From positions 1 through 28,635 of IMG/VR virus record IMGVR_UViG_3300035698_015761: DNA of 28,635 bases. One strand, written 5' to 3'. The position numbers and the translations under genes are program-made. The notes beneath the pieces are model-generated. The model did no database searches. It was given only the letters and a program-made list of their open reading frames with translations, and was not told where the DNA came from. Of the stretch, positions 1-7,877 are shown piece by piece. Within the stretch, counting starts at the first letter, position 1. Each line of letters begins with the position of its first letter. This stretch comes from a virus.

Positions 1-2
1 AT

Positions 3-551
3 TTAATATTTGTAAGAGTGCCCGGTTATGGACTTTGGACAGCAAGTCAATCGTGGAATCAAAATCAATATGGGTACGATATCACAAGGAAGTTTCAGGG
101 TTCTTCAATAACTGCTGGTAATGTTCCTCACGGGTACTTCCAAGCAGAGGTAGCTATCGCACCAACCGATGAAGGTGACTATGACCTACTGACATACAAA
201 AATGAGTCTGGTGATGAGATCTTTGATATTGTTTTAGAGTGGGGAAATAATTTCTTTGGGCCGAGTACTCTGACAAATATTACGAGGGATAAACAACTAA
301 GCATTTATCATGCTATTTCTTACGCATCCGGGTTAATCCCAATAGATAGATCAGCAAAAACTATCAAGCTAGCGAAAGAATTATATCCACGTGGTCAAAG
401 AGATAGCTGGCAAGTTGGGGATAGAATAGGCATACTTTTCAACACACCCGGATTTTTAACCTTGGACACAACATCAGATAAAACAGTAATAGAGATGATT
501 GATGTGGACGGTGTTGCAGTTCCAAAATCAAAATTAACAATAAAATATTAA
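3..551 (+). CDS. Unidentified head-region protein, 5' end outside window
   Basis: The reading frame is open from the left edge, so the 5' end is missing. A GTG lies at 18, but the codons before it (3-17) are also open, so I treat the gene as partial. The visible part is about 182 residues, rich in aromatic, Asp and Gly residues, with no membrane segment and the look of a beta-rich domain. It ends in a TAA at 549-551, followed by a 68-base spacer before the protease. In lambda-like heads the gene upstream of the protease is usually the portal, but nothing here resembles a portal C-terminus. It could be a head fibre or accessory domain. I do not recognise the family. Confidence 0.6.
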   Translation, partial: LIFVRVPGYGLWTASQSWNQNQYGYDITRKFQGSSITAGNVPHGYFQAEVAIAPTDEGDYDLLTYKNESGDEIFDIVLEWGNNFFGPSTLTNITRDKQLSIYHAISYASGLIPIDRSAKTIKLAKELYPRGQRDSWQVGDRIGILFNTPGFLTLDTTSDKTVIEMIDVDGVAVPKSKLTIKY

Positions 552-619
552 TGAAAATTTAAATAGGGTATGGATTTGTGCAAGATGAAGAAATATTTAT
601 TTAATAACAGGAGAGAAAG

Positions 620-1828
620 ATGAAAAATAAATTACCAGTAGGAGCATTAAGATTAGCAGAACATGAGGACGGTAATATTGCTTGTTGTTTTGCTGAAGGG
701 GAAGCTAAAAAACTTAAGATGCAGATATATAGTGGTAAACCCATCACTGACCATTGGTATTGGGGTTCATTAGTTATTGATTTAGATGGCATGTCTGCTC
801 AAGGTTCTAAATTTCCTATTCTAGAAGACCACATGACGGATAAGAAAATTGGGTTTACAGCCAAGCCTATTGTAACAGATAGACACGCTCTCCAAGTAGA
901 TCCCGAAAAAACTGTATTTCTTGACACTATAGAAAGTGAAAATTTCCAAAAGCATTCTGCGAAAGGGTTTCCGTATCAAGCTAGTGTGAGAGGAACACCA
1001 ACAGAAATACAGAGACTTGGTGAAAAAGAAGTTGCACAGGTTAATGGTTATGAATTTAAAGGTCCTGGTTTTATTTGGAGAAAATGGGATTTTAAGGAAG
1101 GTTCAGTAACAGTTTTTGGAGCAGACTCAAAAACACAATCATCAACCTTTGCTGAAAAGGAAGATGTCGATATAGAAGTAATCGGGGAATTACCCGAAAG
1201 TTTTAAAAGTAAAGAACAAACAGAAGGCCCTTCCGAAACAGGGGAACAAATAATAATTAGAGCAAAGAGAAAGGAAAACGGTATGGAACTAAAAGATGCT
1301 ACATTAACCCAGCTTAAGGAAGAACGCCCTGAATTGTTTAAAGAAATACAGGATGAAGCTTCTCAAGCTAAAGCTACAGAGCTAGAGGATAAGTTTGCTG
1401 AGGAAAGAAAGACTTTTGAAGATAAGGAAAAAGATCTTTCTGCTAAAGTGGATAAGTTTTCAACTATTGTAGGTGAAGTACAGAAAGAGAATGCATTGAG
1501 TAAAGAGAAAAGCATGAAGAAAGATGCTGAATATGCATTTGATACTGCTTTGAGCGAATCCAATGTTGTAGATCGTCTTCATGATAAAGTTAAAGCAATG
1601 GTAAGATACACCGACTTTATTGAAGATGGTAATTTGAACATGGATAAATTCAAAGAAGCTATTGCAAAAGAATTGCCGGACTGGGAAAACATTGGTGTTT
1701 CTGATGAGGTTAAAGGTTTTAGCACTCAGAAAGAAGAAAAGACCAAAGATGATTTTTCAGAAAAGGAAGTGGACGATACTGTAAAAAGTATGTTGGACAC
1801 AACCGCTCATGTTAAAACTAAGGAATAG
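620..1828 (+). CDS. Prohead maturation protease with C-terminal scaffold domain
   Basis: 402 residues. The first 190 or so resemble phage prohead serine proteases. A His at residue 71 follows a hydrophobic strand (ILEDH, then KKIGF), and a Ser at 122 sits in YQASVRG, matching the usual His/Ser catalytic arrangement. A further strand, GSVTVFGADS (161-170), matches the conserved block after the serine. Residues about 215-402 are highly charged and rich in Glu and Lys, predicted coiled coil, as expected of an assembly scaffold cleaved during maturation. The start follows AGGAG at 610-614. It precedes the decoration and capsid genes, the standard order. The family is confident; the exact peptidase class is inferred. 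Confidence 0.85.
   Translation: MKNKLPVGALRLAEHEDGNIACCFAEGEAKKLKMQIYSGKPITDHWYWGSLVIDLDGMSAQGSKFPILEDHMTDKKIGFTAKPIVTDRHALQVDPEKTVFLDTIESENFQKHSAKGFPYQASVRGTPTEIQRLGEKEVAQVNGYEFKGPGFIWRKWDFKEGSVTVFGADSKTQSSTFAEKEDVDIEVIGELPESFKSKEQTEGPSETGEQIIIRAKRKENGMELKDATLTQLKEERPELFKEIQDEASQAKATELEDKFAEERKTFEDKEKDLSAKVDKFSTIVGEVQKENALSKEKSMKKDAEYAFDTALSESNVVDRLHDKVKAMVRYTDFIEDGNLNMDKFKEAIAKELPDWENIGVSDEVKGFSTQKEEKTKDDFSEKEVDDTVKSMLDTTAHVKTKE
1283..1828 (+). CDS. Nested scaffold protein (internal in-frame start)
   Basis: An in-frame ATG at 1283 (codon 222 of the protease gene) is preceded by AAAGGA at about 1270-1275 with seven bases between, a good ribosome binding site. It falls at the start of the charged, helix-rich scaffold part and would give a 181-residue protein. 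Nested scaffold genes inside the protease gene are known from lambda (C/Nu3) and Mu (I/Z). The site and frame are visible. Independent expression is inferred from position and the ribosome binding site. Confidence 0.6.
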   Translation: MELKDATLTQLKEERPELFKEIQDEASQAKATELEDKFAEERKTFEDKEKDLSAKVDKFSTIVGEVQKENALSKEKSMKKDAEYAFDTALSESNVVDRLHDKVKAMVRYTDFIEDGNLNMDKFKEAIAKELPDWENIGVSDEVKGFSTQKEEKTKDDFSEKEVDDTVKSMLDTTAHVKTKE

Positions 1829-1843
1829 AAAGGAAATTAAATT

Positions 1844-2530
1844 ATGCAGGATACTCCGAATATAATAAGAGGAATTCAAGGACCTGATTATAAGGCACTA
1901 TTTTTCTCAGAGCCTATGGCGGCTCTAAAAATACCTATTACTTTGAAAGCTGGATATGGTATAGTTGAGCAGGGAACACTTTTAGCAGAAGTTGAAGTGG
2001 CTGATGTAGGTACAGGTTACTATATACCTTACAATCCACTCACTTTTACAGGAGATGTGTTACAATGTGCAAGGGCATTTCTTGTAGCAGATAATAGTTC
2101 TTCTGCTGTAATTTATGTTACTCAAAAGGATAGTTATAGATTTGCTGTTGGTGACGATATAATTATTAATTCTACTGGAAATACTGCCGCTGATCTTGGT
2201 GTTATTAAAGAAATAGATAGAACTACTGAACGTCAGAGAGCAAAGATTACTGCAACTTCATCTTCTGGAACTACTTTTACCACTGCTCATTCTGCTTACA
2301 TTACTTGTGAAGCAGGTACGGCTGTTGGTACTGGTGGAACTGATTACTCCACAGCAGTTGGCGTCTTGGATAAAGATGTTGATACTGGTGTTGGAGAAAA
2401 TGCTAAGGGTGCGAATGCAACCCTTATTCTTGGGAATGCTGTTTTGTATACCAGTGCTCTCGTAAATCTTGATGATACAGGACTCACTGATCTTGGTGGA
2501 ACCTCTGTATCTCGTTTCACAAAAATATAG
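1844..2530 (+). CDS. Head decoration protein (lambda gpD-like) with inserted domain
   Basis: 228 residues. The N-terminal part (KIPITLKAGYGIVEQGTLLA, about 29-48) and the C-terminal part (VGVLDKDVDT, then ANATLILGNAVLYTSAL) match the two halves of phage head decoration proteins of the gpD type: a gain-of-stability trimer that binds the expanded capsid. Between them, residues about 84-154 form an extra beta-rich insert carrying AVGDDIII. A similar insert occurs in the capsid protein next door. Its place between protease/scaffold and capsid protein is exactly that of lambda D. The start follows AAAGGA. The protein is longer than the roughly 110-130 residues usual for the family, and the insert accounts for this. 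Confidence 0.75.
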   Translation: MQDTPNIIRGIQGPDYKALFFSEPMAALKIPITLKAGYGIVEQGTLLAEVEVADVGTGYYIPYNPLTFTGDVLQCARAFLVADNSSSAVIYVTQKDSYRFAVGDDIIINSTGNTAADLGVIKEIDRTTERQRAKITATSSSGTTFTTAHSAYITCEAGTAVGTGGTDYSTAVGVLDKDVDTGVGENAKGANATLILGNAVLYTSALVNLDDTGLTDLGGTSVSRFTKI

Positions 2531-2546
2531 AAAGGAGAACTAACTA

Positions 2547-3794
2547 ATGGCAAGAGGAAAATCATATATACCTGAACTAAGATTAGAGACATTAACGAGG
2601 TTTATGCAACAGTATAATTCTCCTGTAGATTCAACTCTAAGTAATATGTTCAGTACTACACAGTCACCGTCAAGTTCAATTAAATGGCAGAGTCAGAGAG
2701 GCGGAAGAGGAATGACTCCGTTTGTACCTCCAGGTTCACCTGCTCCGCTTACTTCTCCATTCGGTATCGCTTCTCATTCAGCTGAAGCGGCTTACTGGAA
2801 AGAGAAGATGTATTTTGACGAAGAGTTCCTTAACAATATGAGACAAGAGGGTACAGAAGCAGGTTATCTTTCTTCTAAAGCTCGTTTGTCAAGAGAGATG
2901 GCTGGAATTAAAAACCGTGCTGTCAGAAGAAAAGAGTGGATGTTCGCTAAAATGCTCTTTGCTGGTTCTTTTTCATATGCGGCCGAAGGTGGAGTTAAAA
3001 ACTCTGTTGATTATGGTCTGCCGGATGAAAATTCAGTAACACTTGCTACGGATTATTTATGGTCCACAGGTTCCAAAGCGGATATCTTGGGCGATATGAT
3101 TGGTGCAAAAAGAGTATTGAAAGACGGATGTGGTGGTAAAGTAGAGTTGGCAGTATGTACTTCCGCAGTATTGGAGTATATTGCTCGTGATCCTGCTATA
3201 CTTACATTACTCCAGAAATCCACATTTGGTAATGGCGATCTGTTCTCTGGGAATAAAAATAGTGTTGTTGGTGTTAATCCTAATATTCTTGCAAATCTGC
3301 TAGATATACCCACTTTGCTTGTTTATGATGAGATGTATGAAGTACGGTCATGGTTAACAGCCGTTGTGACATTAAATGATACCGTTGCTATTTCTGTTGA
3401 TGATGTAACTGATTGGGAAGTTGGTGGAGAGATGAGATTTCATAATAACCTTACTGGTACTTATGAAGATGTTACCATTGAATCTATCGAGCCTGAAGTT
3501 GGAACTGTAACAGTTGATACTGTAACGACTGCAAGTTATAGAGCAGGTCGTGACTATGTTTCAATGACCAGACGTTTCATTCCAGATGATCAGTTTTCAA
3601 TGTTTTGTCCTACAGTAGAAGGAATGCCTGTTGCTGAGTATATGCAAGCACCTTTTGGTCTTGGACGTACATGGGGACTGCAAACAGATACTAAAGAAAA
3701 TTGGGATCCTGATGGTATTTTCATCCGTGTTCAGGATAAGGGTCTCCCTGTTCTTTATAACCGAGATGCTATTTATACTCTAACCGTAGCGTAA
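2547..3794 (+). CDS. Major capsid protein, lambda gpE family
   Basis: 415 residues. It forms the icosahedral shell (HK97 fold). Recognisable features are the N-terminal FMQQYNSP-type segment, the helix with YLSSKARLSREMAGIKNRAVRR (95-116 region), the central alpha/beta region with a candidate strand GKVELAVCTSAVLEYI, and the C-terminal part in which AEYMQAPFGLGRTWGL is followed by PDGIFIRVQDKGLPVL. This matches the lambda E-type capsid family. Residues about 272-338 look like an inserted beta-rich domain. A strong AAAGGAG ribosome binding site precedes the ATG. Codons look more G/C-rich than in the downstream cassette, as expected of a highly expressed gene. Confidence 0.88.
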   Translation: MARGKSYIPELRLETLTRFMQQYNSPVDSTLSNMFSTTQSPSSSIKWQSQRGGRGMTPFVPPGSPAPLTSPFGIASHSAEAAYWKEKMYFDEEFLNNMRQEGTEAGYLSSKARLSREMAGIKNRAVRRKEWMFAKMLFAGSFSYAAEGGVKNSVDYGLPDENSVTLATDYLWSTGSKADILGDMIGAKRVLKDGCGGKVELAVCTSAVLEYIARDPAILTLLQKSTFGNGDLFSGNKNSVVGVNPNILANLLDIPTLLVYDEMYEVRSWLTAVVTLNDTVAISVDDVTDWEVGGEMRFHNNLTGTYEDVTIESIEPEVGTVTVDTVTTASYRAGRDYVSMTRRFIPDDQFSMFCPTVEGMPVAEYMQAPFGLGRTWGLQTDTKENWDPDGIFIRVQDKGLPVLYNRDAIYTLTVA

Positions 3795-3807
3795 AGGAGG
3801 AGATAAA

Positions 3808-4314
3808 ATGGCTGAAAGAACTGAAAATCCAAGAAGGATTCCAGCACCAAGTGTAACTTTTGACCAGCAGGTTAGTCAAGGTGTTATACCCGATATGCAG
3901 GCAACTGTTCCTGGTGATCTTACTGCAGATGTAGATAAAGCTGTTATATGTATTGCTAAGAAAGCGGGTAAAGTTAGAGCTGTTTCTATTGCTTTAGCTA
4001 GTTGTGGAATAGATAATGATTCAGATCTAACTTGTGAAGTAGATGTATTTATTAACGGAGTCACTTGTTTAAGTACTCAACCTAAAATTGAGTATGTAAG
4101 TGGTGAAGTTGACGATACTTATAAAGCAACAATGATTTCTGGTGAGTTTGATGGTGTTACTATAGGTGTAGTAGATCCTGATGCTAATACTTTCTCTCGT
4201 GGGGATATTATTACATTTGATATTGATGTTGCTTTAACTGCTATACCAGCTGGGTATATGAATGGTTTAGGTGTGCTTGTAGAAGTTGATCCAATTATAC
4301 CAGAAAACGCATAA
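3808..4314 (+). CDS. Small beta-rich head protein, possible capsid accessory
   Basis: 168 residues, no membrane segment. After a charged N-terminus (1-20), the rest alternates beta-prone stretches (VRAVSIALASCG, CEVDVFINGVTCL, GDIITFDIDVAL) in a pattern like a jelly-roll or immunoglobulin-like sandwich. Its place just after the capsid gene, with a strong AAAGGAGG ribosome binding site, indicates an abundant structural component such as a second decoration or capsid-stabilising protein. I do not recognise a named family. The role is inferred from position and composition. Confidence 0.6.
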   Translation: MAERTENPRRIPAPSVTFDQQVSQGVIPDMQATVPGDLTADVDKAVICIAKKAGKVRAVSIALASCGIDNDSDLTCEVDVFINGVTCLSTQPKIEYVSGEVDDTYKATMISGEFDGVTIGVVDPDANTFSRGDIITFDIDVALTAIPAGYMNGLGVLVEVDPIIPENA

Positions 4315-4332
4315 TAAAGAAGGGTACAATCG

Positions 4333-4641
4333 ATGGAAAAATTTAATATCGAAATTTTAAAATCAATACAATTTGGTAGAAAAGTTTATTATAAAGGGGC
4401 AACTCTTAAAGATAAACAAATAACTGCTGAAATATTAGCAGAAGCGAATAGAAATACAGGTACTCTACGGAAAGTTCCTATTTCCGTAGGGGATCCTGTG
4501 TCCTCTAAACCTGTTGAATCTACTATGACTTTTAAAGATGAAAGTTATAAAGAGGAGACAAAGGAAGAGGAAACAAAAACTGAGATCATAGCTCCGTCAG
4601 AAACAAAGACGAAGCAAAGAGCAACCAGAATAGCAAGGTGA
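4333..4641 (+). CDS. Small charged protein of the head-tail junction
   Basis: 102 residues. The first 55 could form a small fold (IQFGRKVYYKGATLKDKQIT). The last 45 are low-complexity and rich in Glu, Lys and Thr, hence probably disordered. It lies between the head proteins and the connector genes. Small proteins in this slot are common in siphoviruses and poorly defined. A strong stem-loop (4463-4491) lies inside the coding sequence. Function unknown. Confidence 0.6.
   Translation: MEKFNIEILKSIQFGRKVYYKGATLKDKQITAEILAEANRNTGTLRKVPISVGDPVSSKPVESTMTFKDESYKEETKEEETKTEIIAPSETKTKQRATRIAR
4463..4491 (+). repeat. Perfect 9-bp stem-loop within the small head-tail gene
   Basis: CTACGGAAA (4465-4473) and TTTCCGTAG (4481-4489) are exact reverse complements around a 7-base loop. 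In RNA a G-U pair and a further C-G pair extend the stem to 11. There is no U tract after it, so it is not a classical terminator. It may affect translation or mRNA stability. Confidence 0.6.
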
Positions 4642-4646
4642 AATAA

Positions 4647-5108
4647 ATGGCTTTAACTAAGATTGAACTTGTTGCATTAATAACGTCGGAAGTTAAGTCT
4701 TTGGCTAACTATCTCGACTCGGACGATTACGATCATGCATGTGACGATGCGAGTCGAGATACTGGCTGGTCTTTTCCTACTACAAGTAGTTTTCAAGATT
4801 TGTGGATTAAGGAAAGAGCAAAAAGGTACATTTTTTCATACATGCTAGCCGAGTCAGCACATAAGTTTAAGATCAAACAGATAAACTTGCAACATCGTTG
4901 GGAACATTATAAAGCAACAATACAGGATATGGATAAGGCTTGGTACTTTGCTAAGACGGAACATCCTGAGGAGTTTCTTAATGGACTCAACCCTGCACAT
5001 TTGTTTGGTACTAAAATTGATGCTGGATTTTCAACAGACTCTGTAGGACAGGATACTACCTACTTAGACACTAATGAAGTAGATTTCACACCTAAAGCGA
5101 GCGATTAA
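4647..5108 (+). CDS. Head-tail connector (adaptor) candidate
   Basis: 153 residues, mainly helical. An N-terminal helix (KIELVALITSEVKSLANYL) precedes an Asp-rich turn, then GWSFPTTSSFQDLWIKERA and a long helix (YIFSYMLAESAHKFKIKQIN) lead to a helix with EHYKATIQDMDKAW. Small helical proteins of this length directly after the capsid block are typically the ring that docks under the portal (adaptor, gp6- or gpW-type). It ends in TAATG, shared with the next gene, so translation is coupled. The role rests on position, size and fold appearance. A 12-bp inverted repeat lies within the 5' part of the gene. Confidence 0.55.
   Translation: MALTKIELVALITSEVKSLANYLDSDDYDHACDDASRDTGWSFPTTSSFQDLWIKERAKRYIFSYMLAESAHKFKIKQINLQHRWEHYKATIQDMDKAWYFAKTEHPEEFLNGLNPAHLFGTKIDAGFSTDSVGQDTTYLDTNEVDFTPKASD
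4710..4761 (+). repeat. Perfect 12-bp inverted repeat with 28-base loop
   Basis: TATCTCGACTCG (4710-4721) is the exact reverse complement of CGAGTCGAGATA (4750-4761). The loop contains the palindrome CATGCATG (4734-4741) and is bordered by a direct repeat GACGAT (4722-4727 and 4743-4748). It lies inside the connector gene, where it encodes an Asp-rich stretch. The G+C-rich arms stand out from the AT-rich surroundings. Confidence 0.7.
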
Positions 5109-5719
5109 TGACAGTTGGATTTGATGTTAAAGATGCTTATGAGGAAACAGCTACTAGGGCAAGATTAATTTTGCCTACTGGTGAAGCTGAGTATATTGAC
5201 TTTGAACCTAATTCGCAGGTAACAAAGCCTTTTATACAGGAGTTTTTCTTAGAAGCTTCTCTACCCTATGATACTGCTCAAGTAGTGGGTGGGATTGTTA
5301 GCTTAGATGTTGTTGGTCATAAATATATTGTAATGAATAAAATGGCTAATGTTTTTGAGAATGAAGTCTATGAAGTTCAAAGTGTTTATTATAAGTGTAA
5401 TGTATCAGGGGAGTTATTAAGACCTTCCGGAGAAAGCAGAGATCCTATCACATATGAATACCGAGAAAATTTTAATGTCATAGAAGAAAATGTTTATGCA
5501 TTACAAACGGAACCTTTGTTTGGTTCAGATACAGAAATAGAAGACCAGTTGGGAGTAATGGCAATTAATAAAGACGAGCTTTATATCCCTAGTAGTTATG
5601 GGGTTAAAGAACTCGACAGGTATCAGCCTCTGTCAGGGGAATATTACATGGTCAAGAAAGTACTTAGAAGGAGATTTGCAGGCGTAGATGTAGTAGAGTT
5701 AATAGAAGATAATCGTTAG
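5108..5719 (+). CDS. Head closure / neck protein candidate
   Basis: 203 residues, largely beta-prone. It starts at the ATG of a TAATG junction with the connector gene, indicating coupled translation. The C-terminal half contains YMVKKVLRRRFAGVDVVELIE, a compact strand-rich ending common in head-tail stopper proteins. In siphoviruses this slot, between adaptor and tail completion protein, holds the stopper (gpFII/gp16-like). I recognise no named family with certainty. It is the last gene of the head block before the glycosyltransferase cassette, and one copy of the GGTATCAGCCTC motif lies near its 3' end (5619-5630). Confidence 0.5.
   Translation: MTVGFDVKDAYEETATRARLILPTGEAEYIDFEPNSQVTKPFIQEFFLEASLPYDTAQVVGGIVSLDVVGHKYIVMNKMANVFENEVYEVQSVYYKCNVSGELLRPSGESRDPITYEYRENFNVIEENVYALQTEPLFGSDTEIEDQLGVMAINKDELYIPSSYGVKELDRYQPLSGEYYMVKKVLRRRFAGVDVVELIEDNR
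5619..5630 (+). repeat. GGTATCAGCCTC motif, copy 1
   Basis: Exact 12-base match to copies at 8847 and 14655. Here it lies inside the 5-base inverted repeat GACAG...CTGTC, near the 3' end of the last head gene and about 110 bases before the cassette. Role unknown. Confidence 0.6.
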
Positions 5720-5741
5720 ACAATCCTTTAAGGAGAAGCAA

Positions 5742-7877
5742 ATGAATAACAAAGTCTTATTAGTAGGAGATCATCCTTCTTCCACATCTGGAAATTCAGG
5801 TATGATGAATGAAATCTTGCGTCAAATTGAAGTAGAGGGTAAATATGAAGCATCTGTATTTGCTTTAAAGAGTGCTGGGTATAATTCCGCACAAGATGTA
5901 AATAAGAAGTACCCTTATACTATTATTGAGGGCTCTTCTGAAAAAGACAGAATAGGTAAAAAGAAATTATTAGATATATTACAAGTAACAGAAGCTAAAA
6001 ACATTATATTTGTAGGTCTAGATATTTGGGCTTATGTAGAAATTTTTAAACAGATACAGCAAATAAGAGTTCAACGTGGATTGGTACTAAGTACTATATT
6101 CCCCTTCGATATAAGAGAAGTTAGAAAAGACTGGGTTACTTGGATGAATTTTTTCGATTATCCTTGTGTATATTCCCAGTATGGTTATGACTCGCTTAAA
6201 GAACATGTTCCTAATTTAAGTTATTTTAGGCCTTCCTTGAAACAAAATAACATATGGGAGTCTTACTCAGATGAAAAAAAGTTAGCTACCAAGAAAAGAT
6301 TTTTCCCTGGTCTTGTTAAAGATGAACTTGTATTTGGATTTGTAGGCGTCAATCAAATGAGAAAAGACCCTCAGAAATTAATCAAAGCATATCCTTTAGT
6401 GAAGAAGGAATTGCCTAATTCCTGTATATATTTTCATTGTAATCTTAAACAAGGAGTTTATAATTTACAGCAGTATGTTGTTGATTGTGGGTATAAAAAA
6501 GGTTGGATGAGAAATAATGGTGGTAGTAGGCCATTTACAGATAAAGAAATGGTGGACATGTATAATTCTTTAGATGTATTAGTTAATTGTAGTATACAGG
6601 AAGGTCTTTCATGGACACCTCTTGAAGCTATGTTGTGTGGATGTCCTGTCATTGGAACGGAAACTACTTCTCAAACGGAGCTTATAGAAAAATCTGGCGT
6701 TCTAGTTAAACAAACAGTTCCTACATATATGCCTTTAATAGGTAGAGCAGGGAATACTTGGATGGATGCCATGACTTGTACTCCTGAAGCAGTAGCAGAA
6801 GCTATGTTATATGTAGGAAAAGATGTTGGGGTAAGAAAACAAATGAGGGAAAAAGGTTTAGCAATGGGTAAGGAGTGGTTAAGTCTTGCAAGTGATGTAA
6901 ATGTATTATTAGGAGAAATGACCAAGAAAGAAAATATAGTTCTTAAGTCTCAGAAAATAGATAAAGTATTGTTTGTACAGCATAGTTCCGCTGGTGATGT
7001 ATTGATGACTACTCAATGTTTTAAAGGGTTAAAAGAAAGACATCCAGGTAAAGAGTTAGTATATATGACTCAACCTCAATATATGAGTATCATTGAAGGT
7101 AATCCTTATATAGATGAAATAATTAGTTGGAACCCAGAGGAAGCTAAAAGATATGCTCATGTATATAATCCTCATAGTGATAAAATAGCACCTGGTAATT
7201 GGGGTAGAAATGCGAATACATTGTTGGCGGATTTCTATTGGAAGTTATTGGATGTAGAACCAACAGAAATGTTTATCGATCCAATATATTCCAAGTATTT
7301 GGATAATATTTCAATAGAAGGTAAAAAAGTAGTTCTAGTTCATACTACTGGAGGATCTAAAAAACATCGAACTTATAAGTATATGGATGAAGTTTGTAGT
7401 AAGATTAGAGAAGAAAGAAAAGATTTGGTTACAATACAAATAGGAGCAGAGGATGATTGTGAGGCAAATGCTGATATAGATTTAAGAGGTAAACTCTCTT
7501 TTCGTGAAACAGCATGGATAGTTAAAAGAGCTCATTATGCAATTACGGTAGATTCTTTTGTAAGCCATTTAGTAGGAATATTTGGTATACCTCAACTTTG
7601 TTTATTTGGTACAGGTAATTCTAGTGTAGTAAGGCCTAAGCAAAAGGAAAATTTATTAATATGTCTTTCTCTAGATTATATTAGAGATTGTCCTGGATTA
7701 GGTCCATGTTCTGGTGTAGTGGATTGTCCCCATCCTTGTTGTATAGGTATACATTCACCAGAGCTAGTATATAATATTTTTAAAGAGTTAATGAATGATT
7801 CACAACAATCGATTGTAAAATTTTATTCTACAACGAAGAAAGGAATGGACTATGAAGTTACCGATAATAGTAGGTAG
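5742..7877 (+). CDS. Bifunctional glycosyltransferase: GT4-like plus GT9-like
   Basis: 711 residues, two complete enzymes in one chain. Residues about 1-395 are a GT-B glycosyltransferase of the GT4 type: a Rossmann start (VLLVGDHPSSTSGNSGMMNE), the mid-protein strand FGFVGVNQMRKDP and the donor-site signature E287-x7-E295 in QEGLSWTPLEAMLCGCPVIG. Residues about 405-695 are GT9-like (heptosyltransferase superfamily): a fresh Rossmann start (VLFVQHSSAGDVLMTTQCFK), then VLVHTTGGSKKHRTYKYMDE, and the active-site region TVDSFVSHLVGIFGIP (Asp604, His608). A Cys-rich segment (CPGLGPCSGVVDCPHPCC) follows. The start has AAGGAGA upstream. It opens the cassette and overlaps the next gene by 26 bases. 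Donor and acceptor cannot be read from the sequence; transfer of two sugars in sequence is plausible. Confidence 0.88.
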   Translation: MNNKVLLVGDHPSSTSGNSGMMNEILRQIEVEGKYEASVFALKSAGYNSAQDVNKKYPYTIIEGSSEKDRIGKKKLLDILQVTEAKNIIFVGLDIWAYVEIFKQIQQIRVQRGLVLSTIFPFDIREVRKDWVTWMNFFDYPCVYSQYGYDSLKEHVPNLSYFRPSLKQNNIWESYSDEKKLATKKRFFPGLVKDELVFGFVGVNQMRKDPQKLIKAYPLVKKELPNSCIYFHCNLKQGVYNLQQYVVDCGYKKGWMRNNGGSRPFTDKEMVDMYNSLDVLVNCSIQEGLSWTPLEAMLCGCPVIGTETTSQTELIEKSGVLVKQTVPTYMPLIGRAGNTWMDAMTCTPEAVAEAMLYVGKDVGVRKQMREKGLAMGKEWLSLASDVNVLLGEMTKKENIVLKSQKIDKVLFVQHSSAGDVLMTTQCFKGLKERHPGKELVYMTQPQYMSIIEGNPYIDEIISWNPEEAKRYAHVYNPHSDKIAPGNWGRNANTLLADFYWKLLDVEPTEMFIDPIYSKYLDNISIEGKKVVLVHTTGGSKKHRTYKYMDEVCSKIREERKDLVTIQIGAEDDCEANADIDLRGKLSFRETAWIVKRAHYAITVDSFVSHLVGIFGIPQLCLFGTGNSSVVRPKQKENLLICLSLDYIRDCPGLGPCSGVVDCPHPCCIGIHSPELVYNIFKELMNDSQQSIVKFYSTTKKGMDYEVTDNSR

